Shown piece after piece: positions 10,105-16,703 of a stretch of DNA of 36,237 bases. This DNA is from Acidobacteriota bacterium (GTDB taxonomy: Bacteria > Acidobacteriota > Vicinamibacteria > Vicinamibacterales > UBA2999): contig JAUSDY010000103.1 of NCBI GenBank assembly GCA_030650395.1, forward strand, positions 1-36,237, read 5' to 3'. The notes below the pieces were generated by a model. The model did no database searches and was not told where the DNA came from. It saw nothing but the letters and a program-made list of their open reading frames with translations. The position numbers were made by a program, and so were the translations under genes. Each line of letters opens with the position of its first letter. Positions within the stretch are counted from its first letter, which is position 1.

Positions 10105-11216
10105 GAATCGCCGGCCTTACACTGACCGCCGTCCTCCTGGGACTGGCTGTTGCGGGTGCCCAAGCGCCGCAAAAGCCCACTATTCAGCCGACTGGCAAGC
10201 CCACAGCCAAGCCGGCTAGCGTTCCGCGCATGGCGGATGGCCGTCCTGATCTGCAGGGCAACTGGACCAACGCGACGATCACGATGCTCGAGCGGCGTCC
10301 GAATACACCGCTGGTGATCACGGAAGAGGCGGCGCGGCTGGATGAGAACAACACGGCGGCGGCGCTCGAAGCGCGCGAGGCGCCGAGCGATCCGAATCGT
10401 GGCGCGCCACCAGTCGGCGGTGAAGTCCGCAAGAGCCCCAATGCTGAACCGACCTACCTCGAGCTCCTCTGGCGGGCCGGCGGCGGCGCGGTGGGCGGCT
10501 ATAACTCGTTCTGGGTCGATCCCGGCGATCGCGTGCTGCGCATCGACGGCCAGCCGCGCAGCTCGATCATCATCGATCCGCCAACCGGCCGCATACCGGG
10601 GTACACGGAGGAGGCACGCGCGCGCATGGCGAAGGCCGCCGAGATCCGCAAGACGCAGGGCAGCGAGTTCGATCATCCCGAGCTGCGCCCGCTCGCCGAG
10701 CGGTGCATCACCTCGTTCGGCAGCAACGCCGGGCCGCCGATGCTGCCGAACTACTTCTACAACAACAGCTACAGCATCGTGCAGAGCAAGGACACGGTGA
10801 CGATCCTCACCGAGATGGTCCACGATGCGCGGGTCGTGCGCATGGGCGGCACGCATCCGCCTTTCGGGCTCCGGAAATGGTTTGGCGACTCGATCGGCCG
10901 GTGGGAAGGCGACACGCTCGTGATCGAGACCACCAACTTCCACCCCAACCACGGCTTCCGCAACTCGTGGGAAAACCTCAAGGTGACCGAGCGGATCACG
11001 CGCAAAGACGCGAACACGCTGCTCTACCGGTTCACGGTCGAGGATCCGACGACGTTCACGGCGCCGTTCACGGGCGAGCTGGTGTTCAACGCGATGCCGC
11101 CGGGCGAGATGGTTTACGAATACGCGTGCCACGAAGCCAACTACGGGCTCGAAGGGGTGATGAGCGGCGCCCGCGCGCAGGAGCGCGAGGCCGCGAAGAA
11201 GAAGTCGCCGCAGTAA
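10101..11216 (+). CDS. Exported protein of unknown function, copy B
   Basis: This 371-residue protein starts at the ATG of an ATGA overlap with the preceding gene; longer upstream frames are shadows. A signal peptide is clear (MRIAGLTLTAVLLGLAVAGAQA), followed by a Lys/Pro/Thr linker. The mature part shares the family pattern with copy A: MADGRPDLQGNWTNA, GRWEGDTLVIETTNFHPNHG, NLKVTERITRKDANTLLYRF and DPTTFTAPFTGELVF. It ends in a charged ExxAAKKKS tail. Relatives are annotated only as hypothetical secreted proteins. Coupling to copy A suggests that the two products act together in the periplasm or outside the cell. Confidence 0.78.
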   Translation: MRIAGLTLTAVLLGLAVAGAQAPQKPTIQPTGKPTAKPASVPRMADGRPDLQGNWTNATITMLERRPNTPLVITEEAARLDENNTAAALEAREAPSDPNRGAPPVGGEVRKSPNAEPTYLELLWRAGGGAVGGYNSFWVDPGDRVLRIDGQPRSSIIIDPPTGRIPGYTEEARARMAKAAEIRKTQGSEFDHPELRPLAERCITSFGSNAGPPMLPNYFYNNSYSIVQSKDTVTILTEMVHDARVVRMGGTHPPFGLRKWFGDSIGRWEGDTLVIETTNFHPNHGFRNSWENLKVTERITRKDANTLLYRFTVEDPTTFTAPFTGELVFNAMPPGEMVYEYACHEANYGLEGVMSGARAQEREAAKKKSPQ

Positions 11217-11227
11217 CTCGGTTCCTT

Positions 11228-11253
11228 TGAGGGCTTGAGGGCTTGGGGGCTTG
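11228..11253 (+). repeat. 8-bp GAGGGCTT word array
   Basis: The word GAGGGCTT appears three times in succession (the last as GGGGGCTT) between the preceding stop codon and the TTG start of the aldolase-like gene. The TTG start codon itself lies at the end of the third copy. Confidence 0.7.
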
Positions 11254-12432
11254 ACGATCCATTCGCTTCGGACCCCCGCTGTCCTGATCGACAAGGCGCG
11301 CGCGATTCGCAATCTCGATCGGATGCAGGCGGCCGCCGACGCGCGCGGCGTCCGCCTGCGTCCGCACAGCAAGACGCACAAGAGCCCGGTCGTCGCCCGG
11401 TGGCAGATCGACCGCGGCGCCGTCGGCATCTGCTGCGCGAAGCTGGGCGAAGCGGAAGTCTTTGCCGACGCCAGCATCGCCGACATCCGGCTGCCCTATC
11501 CGATCAATCCCTCTAACGCCGATCGCGTGATCGCGCTTCTCGGGCGCACGCGGCTGTCGTTCATCGTCGATCATCCGGTCGTGGCGAAGCAGTGGTCCGA
11601 CGCGATGACGCGGGCCGGCAAGAAGGTGGACGTGCTGGTCAAGGTTGACGTCGGCTTCCACCGCTGCGGCATCGACCCGTTCGCGCGCGACTCGGTCGAG
11701 ATGGTCCGCGCGATAGCCGCCCTGCCTGGCCTCAACTTCCGCGGTTTGCTTTCGCACGCCGGGCACACGTATCACGCGCACTCAGAAGCCGAACTTCACG
11801 GCATGGCGGACAACGAGGCGGCGCGGCTTCGTGACCTCGTAGGCCGGTGCCGCGACGCCGGTGTGCCGGTCGAGGAAGTGAGCGCAGGCGCGACGCCGCC
11901 GGCGCGATTCTCGCTGCAGCAAGACGGCTTCACCGAGTTCCGGCCCGGCAATTACGTCTACTTCGATCGCACGCAGGTGGCGCTCGGCGCCGCCGCCCTC
12001 GACGACTGCGCCCTCACCGTGCTGGCGACGGTCGTCAGCAAGCCGGCGAAGGACCGTGTCATCTTCGATTCAGGAAGCAAGACCCTGACTAATGACGGGG
12101 CCCGCGGTTTCACACCGGCCCCGGGTTACGGGATAGTACTTCGGGGGTCGGGAGGGCAACTCACGTCGGGAGGGCAATCCTTGTCGGGAGGGCACTCCTT
12201 GTCGGGAAACGGGGTGCCCGTGCCCGACGACAATCTCTTGATCGAACGCTTATCCGAGGAACATGCGACTGTTCGCGCGCTCAATGGCACGACCGATCTG
12301 GAGCCCGGTGATCAAGTTCGAATCATTCCCAACCACTCGTGCGTGGTTTCGAATCTGGTAGATCAAGCCTGGCTATTGGAGGGAGACCGAATCGAACCTC
12401 TCGAGATTGCCGCACGGGGCCAAATTACCTAA
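11251..12432 (+). CDS. D-threonine aldolase / D-serine dehydratase-like PLP enzyme with in-frame repeat insertion
   Basis: This 393-residue protein has the alanine-racemase-type TIM barrel of the D-threonine aldolase family. RPHSKTHK at residues 38-45 carries the PLP-binding lysine (K41), followed by KVDVGFHRCGI (about 130-140) and EVSAGATPPARF (about 209-220), and the C-terminal PNHSCVVSN supplies the His-x-Cys zinc pair used by eukaryotic-type D-serine dehydratases. It is predicted to cleave or deaminate a D-3-hydroxy amino acid in the cytoplasm; the exact substrate is open. Residues about 300-321 are three in-frame 18-base repeats, read as SGGQLT, SGGQSL and SGGHSL, inserted between the barrel and the C-terminal lobe where relatives have a short loop. 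TTG is the likely start. A diverged second copy of the last 45 codons lies downstream at 12841. Confidence 0.82.
   Translation: MTIHSLRTPAVLIDKARAIRNLDRMQAAADARGVRLRPHSKTHKSPVVARWQIDRGAVGICCAKLGEAEVFADASIADIRLPYPINPSNADRVIALLGRTRLSFIVDHPVVAKQWSDAMTRAGKKVDVLVKVDVGFHRCGIDPFARDSVEMVRAIAALPGLNFRGLLSHAGHTYHAHSEAELHGMADNEAARLRDLVGRCRDAGVPVEEVSAGATPPARFSLQQDGFTEFRPGNYVYFDRTQVALGAAALDDCALTVLATVVSKPAKDRVIFDSGSKTLTNDGARGFTPAPGYGIVLRGSGGQLTSGGQSLSGGHSLSGNGVPVPDDNLLIERLSEEHATVRALNGTTDLEPGDQVRIIPNHSCVVSNLVDQAWLLEGDRIEPLEIAARGQIT
12147..12212 (+). repeat. 18-bp unit array lying in frame inside the aldolase gene
   Basis: Three units at 12147-12164, 12165-12182 and 12183-12200 share the 18-base pattern GTCGGGAGGGCANTCCTT, and a partial fourth begins at 12201. 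They belong to the same family as the intergenic arrays at 13851, 16704, 18399, 20561, 24412, 33504 and 33961. An 18-base period equals six codons, so the reading frame is kept. Confidence 0.88.
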
Positions 12433-12455
12433 GTCCATTGAGCACGGGTGGGGTT

Positions 12456-12597
12456 GCCGCGCGGAGGGTAACCTCCAGGCGTTCGCGCTCGTCTCGGCGG
12501 GTGGAGCTCGCCCCGTGTGGCCTCCGGTCGATTTGAACAGCAATCCTTGTCTCGCCTCGCTCGCACGCTCACACCTGGAGGTCACCCTCCGCGCGGC
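12456..12597 (-). repeat. Structured repeat R1 with 24-bp inverted ends
   Basis: The ends 12456-12479 and 12574-12597 are reverse complements with one mismatch in 24. The interior contains the conserved words CGCTCGTCTCGGCGG and GGCCTCCGGTCGATTTGA. It aligns, in opposite orientation, with R2 (12643-12825) and R3 (13629-13813) but has a shorter middle. No protein is expected from it. Confidence 0.75.
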
Positions 12598-12642
12598 AGC
12601 TGCGGCGATTCGCTCGACGCCGCTCGCCGGCGCTCGGGTGCG

Positions 12643-12825
12643 GACGCGGGGACATGCCTGCCGGCGTGAGCGTCCGATGAGCCGAGACAAGTGGCACGCG
12701 ACAAATCGAACGGAGCCTGCGCTGGCGAGTTGCGGGTTCAGATGTCCATAGCGTGGGCGGCCAATGCGGCGAGTGAGACTTGTCCGGCAAAGGAGGGCGA
12801 ACGCCGGGAGGCATGTCCTCGCGTC
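12643..12825 (+). repeat. Structured repeat R2 with 25-bp inverted ends
   Basis: The ends 12643-12667 and 12801-12825 pair at 23 of 25 positions. The interior shares CGGCGTGAGCG, ACAAATCGA, GGCGAGTTGCGG and GGGCGAACGCCGGGAGG-like words with R3 in the same orientation. The arm sequences differ between R1, R2 and R3, yet each copy keeps its two arms complementary. Confidence 0.75.
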
Positions 12826-12840
12826 GGCGCCCTCAGCCGC

Positions 12841-13008
12841 TCGACGGACATCGAGCCCCGCGATCGCGTGCGGATCGTTCCCAACCATTCGTGCGTCGTG
12901 TCGAATCCCGTCGATCAGGCGTGGCTTCTGAACGGCGCGAGACCCGAACCACTTGAGATCACTGCAAGGGGTCTAATCTCATGGCCTGACAGAAAACCCT
13001 CCGGCTAA
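12841..13008 (+). pseudogene. C-terminal fragment of a second D-threonine-aldolase-like gene
   Basis: The frame from 12841 to the TGA at 13006-13008 encodes a segment matching the last 45 residues of the upstream aldolase-like protein, including PNHSCVVSN with the zinc-ligand His and Cys, VDQAWLL, and EPLEI-ARG near the end. The DNA differs from the upstream copy at many third codon positions, while the protein is largely kept. It is therefore an old paralogue or foreign homologue fragment, not a recent duplication. It has no start codon of its own and abuts repeat R2. Confidence 0.75.
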
Positions 13009-13088
13009 CAGGCTGAAATCGGGACCAATGCACTCAGCTGGCGGATGTTGTTTTTTGCTGTCTTCAGGCTGGGTGAGTGATCTACTGC

Positions 13089-13400
13089 TCAGAGCTTATG
13101 CGTTGGCTCAAACTGCTGATGGTTGCGTGACGTTGCCTTTGGTTGTGGGAACAGATTGGCAGCACTTCGGCGACCTACCCAGCATCTCCAAGTTTCTTGA
13201 GTAACTCGATTACGTGGAGCTGCGCTAATTGCCTTTCCGCCCCATTTCACAACAATATCTCCTGCTTGGTCGAGTGACTTGATGCGCTCTTTAAGCTTTG
13301 ACCTCTCACCAGCATCAACCTTGGTAATCTCTGTTCCGTCCGGACGCGAAGGATGACGAGTCCCAACCGTCACGTCACAGGTCACGTCACAATCCGACAA
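13089..13400 (-). CDS. Hypothetical protein, uncertain
   Basis: A 103-residue open frame on the reverse strand has lower GC content than its surroundings and a plausible charged central part (KVDAGERSKLKERIKSLDQA). I do not recognise a family. The N-terminus reads through a direct repeat of TGTGACGTGAC, and no ribosome binding site or -10 element is clear. It may be a remnant of a mobile segment that ended near the tRNA-Asn fragment. The GC drop is the main reason to think this stretch was acquired. Confidence 0.3.
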   Translation of the reverse strand: MSDCDVTCDVTVGTRHPSRPDGTEITKVDAGERSKLKERIKSLDQAGDIVVKWGGKAISAAPRNRVTQETWRCWVGRRSAANLFPQPKATSRNHQQFEPTHKL

Positions 13401-13438
13401 CCTAGTCTAGACACGACCTAGTCGAACTTGTAGGGATT

Positions 13439-13518
13439 TGGCTCCTCCGGCTGGACTCGAACCCGCCTCTGCTGAAGGCTAAGGCGGGCCGGGCCAGCAA
13501 CCAACCGCTTAACGCCGG
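13439..13518 (-). pseudogene. tRNA-Asn 3' part, T-arm interrupted by a 32-bp palindrome
   Basis: Read on the reverse strand, the sequence ends with the 3' acceptor strand CGGAGGA, discriminator G and encoded CCA (ending at 13439), preceded by the T-loop TTCGAGT and T-stem CCAGC. This matches bacterial tRNA-Asn, whose 5' acceptor is TCCTCNG. The other T-stem strand GCTGG is present, but 32 bases (13462-13493) separate it from the loop. Further upstream GTTAA, with flanking bases similar to a tRNA-Asn anticodon arm (GTT anticodon), is still visible to about 13518. No D-arm or 5' acceptor strand follows, so it cannot be a functional tRNA. tRNA 3' ends are common phage and island attachment sites. 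Confidence 0.6.
13462..13493. repeat. 32-bp palindromic insertion within the tRNA-Asn remnant
   Basis: The insertion has complementary arms CCCGCCT and AGGCGGG-like ends around a loop containing GCTGAAGGCTA. It belongs in style to the CCCGCC...GGCGGG palindromes found inside the 18-bp arrays at about 13879-13913, 18421-18450 and 24455-24485. Removing it restores a perfect five-base T-stem. Confidence 0.55.
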
Positions 13519-13628
13519 ATGCGCTGTGTCTGGGCCTGATTCGTGAAACGGGGACGCAGCGATCCGGGACCGCGAGGCTCCCCGAGCCCAGCTACCGCTT
13601 GTCACGCGACCCTGGCGTGGTCGCGGGC

Positions 13629-13813
13629 GCGCGGCGAGGTGCCTCGCGGCGTGAGCGTTCGAGCGAGGCGAGGACAAGCAACCCGTCGTCAAATCGACCG
13701 GAGGCCACATGCGGCGAGTTGCGGTTTTGGCGCCCATAGCCCAAGCGCTTGATGTGCCGAGGGAGATTTGACCGCCGAGACGAGAGCGAACGCCGGGAGG
13801 CGCCTCTCCGCGC
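13629..13813 (+). repeat. Structured repeat R3 with 24-bp inverted ends
   Basis: The ends 13629-13652 and 13790-13813 pair at 21 of 24 positions. The interior has GTGAGCGTTCGAGCGAGGCG, AAATCGACCGGAGGCCACAT and GAGAGCGAACGCC, shared with R2 in the same orientation and with R1 in reverse. Short open frames crossing it are not considered genes. Confidence 0.75.
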
Positions 13814-13850
13814 GACCGCCACCGGCGCTTCGCGAGAGCCATTGATAACA

Positions 13851-13964
13851 AGTGCCTTCCCGACAAGCATTGCCCTCCCCGACCCGCCGTCGCGCTTGCG
13901 CGCTATGGCGGGCAAGCAAGAGTGCCTCCCGACAAGGAGTGCCGGCCCGTTAGCGGCAAGAAGT
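13851..13964. repeat. 18-bp unit array with embedded palindrome, upstream of the BMC gene
   Basis: Degenerate 18-base units of the type GTGCCTCCCGACAAGGA are interrupted by a CCCGCC...GGCGGG palindrome at about 13883-13913. The array ends immediately before the TAGAAT promoter element of the BMC-H gene. It occupies the whole space between repeat R3 and that promoter. Confidence 0.8.
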
Positions 13965-13965
13965 G

Positions 13966-13971
13966 TAGAAT
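13966..13971 (+). promoter_or_regulatory. Putative -10 element of a leaderless transcript (TAGAAT)
   Basis: TAGAAT ends six bases before the ATG of the BMC-H gene, with no Shine-Dalgarno sequence between them. The identical hexamer and spacing occur before the antitoxin gene at 19607. Confidence 0.5.
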
Positions 13972-13977
13972 GCGTGC

Positions 13978-14280
13978 ATGGCACCGAAGACCGACGGCGG
14001 CGAAGCGATCGGCATGGTCGAAACCCGCGGGTTCGTGGGTCTAATCGAGGCCGCCGATGCGATGGTGAAGACCGCCAACGTAGTGTTTGTCGGCTGGCAA
14101 AAGGTCGACGCCGGCCTGGTCACCGCCATCGTCCGTGGCGATGTCGGCTCGGTGAAGGCCGCCACAGATGCCGGCGCCGCGGCCGCCCGCCGCGTCGGCG
14201 AGCTCGTCGGCGTGCACGTTATTCCCCGCCCCGCGGACGATCTCGAGAAGATCTTCCCGATGCTGAAGGCGAAGATCTAG
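13978..14280 (+). CDS. BMC-H bacterial microcompartment shell protein, orphan
   Basis: This 100-residue protein matches single-domain hexameric shell proteins of the PduA/EutM/CcmK type over its whole length: [20 protein letters not shown] (residues 12-31), [40 protein letters not shown] and [15 protein letters not shown]. Such proteins form the hexagonal tiles of bacterial microcompartments. The pore loop normally reads KIGSG or KIGAG; here it is KVDAG, putting an acidic residue where the central pore lies. No other shell gene, aldehyde dehydrogenase or signature enzyme is in the window, so it is a satellite or orphan shell gene. It appears to be transcribed as a leaderless mRNA from TAGAAT and is followed by a perfect-stem hairpin. 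Confidence 0.92.
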   Translation: MAPKTDGGEAIGMVETRGFVGLIEAADAMVKTANVVFVGWQKVDAGLVTAIVRGDVGSVKAATDAGAAAARRVGELVGVHVIPRPADDLEKIFPMLKAKI

Positions 14281-14282
14281 GA

Positions 14283-14304
14283 GGACAAACCTAAAGGTTT
14301 GTCC
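14283..14304. terminator. Palindromic element GGACAAACCT/AGGTTTGTCC after the BMC gene
   Basis: Ten-base complementary arms, GGACAAACCT and AGGTTTGTCC, are separated by two A residues and followed by CCCAC. As RNA this forms a strong hairpin right after the BMC stop codon, so it may help to terminate the transcript, although no U-tract follows. The same element occurs in frame inside three protein genes in this window, so it is better viewed as a dispersed repeat. Confidence 0.7.
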
Positions 14305-14335
14305 CCACGCGCCCTTCAGTTATACGCTTCCACCC

Positions 14336-16282
14336 ATGAAACGGGTAGGCGCCTTTACCGTCCTTTCCTTCGCCATCTCCTTTCTGGTCCTGGGTGTTGC
14401 GCCCGCACAGGTGCAGCAGCCAGGGAGCGCCGCCGACCGGTTCGAGGTCAGCGACGTGATGATCCCGACGCGCGATGGCACCCGGCTGCACACCAAGGTA
14501 TTCGTGCCCCGCCTTCGCCAAGGCTCCGGCGCGGCAGGCTCAGGCAGCGAGCTGCTGCCGATTATCTTCAAGCGCACGCCGTACGGCATCGAAGGGTCGG
14601 CCGGGAATTTCAACGCCTACTTCAAGGCACTCGAAGCCGACGGCTACATCTTCGTGTTCCAGGATATTCGCGGCAAGTTCGGTTCCGAGGGCCAGTTCAT
14701 GATGCAGCGCCCAGCCCGGACGCCTCCGCCCAAGGGCTTCGGCGGTCCAAGCGGCGCTGTCAACACAGGGGCCATCGACGAAGGGACCGACACCTACGAT
14801 TCGATCGACTGGCTGCTGAAAAACATCCGCAACAACAACGGCCGCGTCGGCATGCTCGGCGTGTCGTACGACGGCTGGACCACGATCATGGGCGCGATCG
14901 AGCCGCATCCGGCGCTCAAGGCGATCTCGCCGCAGGCCTCCCCCGCCGACATGTGGATGGGCGACGACTTCCACCATAACGGCGCGTTCCGCCTCAGCTA
15001 CGGCTTCGAGTACGCCGCGATGATGGAGAGCGGCAAGGACGTCCAGCAGTTCAAGTTCGATCGCTACGACACGTTCGACTGGTACTTGAATCTCGGTTCG
15101 CTGGCCAACGTGAACTCCAAGTATCTGCACGGCAAGATCCCGACCTGGAACGATTACGTCGCACACCCGGACTACGACGAGTTCTGGAAGCGCCAGACGA
15201 TGATCCCCCACTTGACGAGCGTCAAGGTGCCAACGCTGAACGTGGCGGGATGGTGGGACCAGGAGGATTTCTACGGGCCCGTGCGCATCTACGACGCCTT
15301 GGAACGCTTCGACACCAAGGGCATGAACTACCTGGTGGTCGGTCCGTGGCGCCACGGTGGCTGGTCGGGCGGCGCCGGCAACGCGCTCGGCGCGATCCCG
15401 TTCGGCAGCAACACCGCCGAGTACTTTCGCGAGCAAGTGCAGGCGCCGTTCTTCGCGTACTTCCTGAAGGACAAGGGCACGGGCAACTTCGCGCAGGCGC
15501 TTACGTTCGAGGCGGGCACGAACGAATGGCGCCGGTGGAATCAATGGCCGCCGACCGCACGGACCGAAACCCGGGGCCTGTATCTTGGACCCGGTGAGAC
15601 TCTCGTGATCGACAAACCTAAAGGCTTGTCGCCACAGGGTGGGGCCGAACCTTCAGGTTCGGCCTTCGACGAGTTCGTATCGGATCCGGCGCATCCGGTG
15701 CCGTATCGTCACCGTCCCATCCAGCCGACCTACTTCCCCGGCGGCTCGAAGTGGTCGACGTGGCTGGTGGAAGATCAGCGCTTCGTTGACGACCGCGCCG
15801 ACGTGCTCAGCTGGGAAACCCCGCCACTGGATGCCGACGTCACCATCGCGGGCGAGGTCATGGCCCACCTGTTTGCGTCAACGACCGGCAGCGATGCCGA
15901 TTGGATCGTGAAACTGATCGACGTCTATCCCGAAGATCACCCGTCGAACTGGGAGCTCGCCGGGTTCCAGCTGATGGTGTCGAACGAGGTGTTCCGCGGT
16001 CGCTACCGCACCAGCTTCGAGAAGCCCGCCGCGATCGAGCCGAACGCCGTGCTCGAGTACACGTGGAGCCTGCACACGCAGAACTACACCTTCAAGAAGG
16101 GCCACCGCATCATGGTGCAGGTGCAGAGCACGTGGTTCCCGATCATCGACCGCAACCCGCAGACGTTCGTGCCGAATATTTTTCAGGCGAAGGAAAGCGA
16201 CTTCAAGGCCGCGACGCACCGGATTTACCGGACGCCGCAGTACCCTTCGCGCGTCGACGTGCCGGTCGTTCGCGCGCGATGA
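14336..16282 (+). CDS. Secreted CocE/NonD (X-Pro dipeptidyl-peptidase S15) hydrolase
   Basis: This 648-residue alpha/beta hydrolase has a signal peptide (MKRVGAFTVLSFAISFLVLG). The S15/CocE pattern includes VMIPTRDGTRLHTKVFVPR, IIFKRTPYG, VFQDIRGKFGSEG, the nucleophile elbow GVSYDG with Ser177, YLVVGPWRHGGW and FLKDKGTG; the C-terminal jelly-roll domain starts near EFVSDPAHPVPYRHRP. Members hydrolyse acyl esters or proline-linked peptides or antibiotics outside the cytoplasm; the substrate is unknown here. Two insertions relative to relatives come from dispersed repeats: about residues 58-71 (Gly/Ser-rich, before LLPIIF) and about 426-444 (GLSPQGGAEPSGS). TACGCT seven bases before the ATG suggests a leaderless start. 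The last 80 bases overlap the convergent MerR gene. Confidence 0.88.
   Translation: MKRVGAFTVLSFAISFLVLGVAPAQVQQPGSAADRFEVSDVMIPTRDGTRLHTKVFVPRLRQGSGAAGSGSELLPIIFKRTPYGIEGSAGNFNAYFKALEADGYIFVFQDIRGKFGSEGQFMMQRPARTPPPKGFGGPSGAVNTGAIDEGTDTYDSIDWLLKNIRNNNGRVGMLGVSYDGWTTIMGAIEPHPALKAISPQASPADMWMGDDFHHNGAFRLSYGFEYAAMMESGKDVQQFKFDRYDTFDWYLNLGSLANVNSKYLHGKIPTWNDYVAHPDYDEFWKRQTMIPHLTSVKVPTLNVAGWWDQEDFYGPVRIYDALERFDTKGMNYLVVGPWRHGGWSGGAGNALGAIPFGSNTAEYFREQVQAPFFAYFLKDKGTGNFAQALTFEAGTNEWRRWNQWPPTARTETRGLYLGPGETLVIDKPKGLSPQGGAEPSGSAFDEFVSDPAHPVPYRHRPIQPTYFPGGSKWSTWLVEDQRFVDDRADVLSWETPPLDADVTIAGEVMAHLFASTTGSDADWIVKLIDVYPEDHPSNWELAGFQLMVSNEVFRGRYRTSFEKPAAIEPNAVLEYTWSLHTQNYTFKKGHRIMVQVQSTWFPIIDRNPQTFVPNIFQAKESDFKAATHRIYRTPQYPSRVDVPVVRAR
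15611..15664 (+). repeat. Two adjacent palindromes in frame inside the S15 hydrolase gene
   Basis: GACAAACCT and AGGCTTGTC (15611-15630) form one palindrome. GGCCGAACCT and AGGTTCGGCC (15643-15664) form a second of the same design. They lie between the catalytic and jelly-roll domains and are translated in frame. The first is the element also seen at 14283, 24661 and 35947. Confidence 0.85.
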
Positions 16283-16703
16283 GCTGGCGCAGCTTGATGT
16301 CTTCGCCCAGCATCAACAGCGGCTGCGCGGCATCGTCCAGCAGGTTGAAGAGCTCGCCGCTTTCGGCGCGGGCGTAAATGTTCTCGCCGTCGATGAAGAG
16401 CGTGATCGAGCCGCCGCCCTCGATGGCGTCGTAGAGACGCGTCTTGAATCGCGTCTTGAGGACGTGCAGCAGCTTTCGAATCCGCGAGACGGTGAATCCC
16501 TTGCGCCGCAGGTCGGCCAGCACCATCAGCTCGAGCAGCTCGATCGGCGAATAGCGCCGCTCGGTGAAGCCGCCGGCCTCGGTCTTGTGCGATGCGACGG
16601 TCGCCGGAAAGAATTTCTTCTGCGCCCACCACTGCAGCTGCCGCGCCGTCAGCCCCGTGAGCTGCGCCACTTCCCGCGAGCTGTACAGCTTTTTCAGTTT
16701 CAT
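16203..16703 (-). CDS. MerR family transcriptional regulator
   Basis: This 166-residue protein begins with a winged helix-turn-helix of the MerR type: KLYSSREVAQLTGLTARQLQWW (residues about 5-26) followed by RRYSPIELLELMVLADLRRKGF (about 49-70) and SRIRKLLHVLKTR. There is no cysteine-rich metal site, and the C-terminal half (ITLFIDGENIYARAESGELF) is not a recognised ligand domain. The last 25 residues are basic and low-complexity and are encoded by sequence that overlaps the 3' end of the convergent S15 gene by 80 bases. The start codon touches the first unit of the 18-bp repeat array upstream, so any promoter would lie in or beyond that array. Confidence 0.8.
   Translation of the reverse strand: MKLKKLYSSREVAQLTGLTARQLQWWAQKKFFPATVASHKTEAGGFTERRYSPIELLELMVLADLRRKGFTVSRIRKLLHVLKTRFKTRLYDAIEGGGSITLFIDGENIYARAESGELFNLLDDAAQPLLMLGEDIKLRQLIARERPARRRAKGTAASGKSGASRP

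Noticed and set aside
10077-11486. 469-codon reverse open frame across the exported protein and aldolase start
   Set aside because: Spans two confirmed forward genes and their junction; no recognisable segments.
12339-12890. Several 60-170 codon frames on both strands over repeats R1 and R2
   Set aside because: They translate the structured repeats and shift between frames; no start signals or conserved protein segments.
13439-13518. Functional tRNA, selenocysteine tRNA or tmRNA
   Set aside because: The 5' acceptor and D-arm are missing and the T-arm is split; the 3' acceptor strand fits tRNA-Asn, not selC or ssrA.
12456-13813. R1-R3 as integron attC sites
   Set aside because: No GTTRRRY/RYYYAAC core pair flanks the stems; arms are GC-rich and self-complementary without the attC layout.
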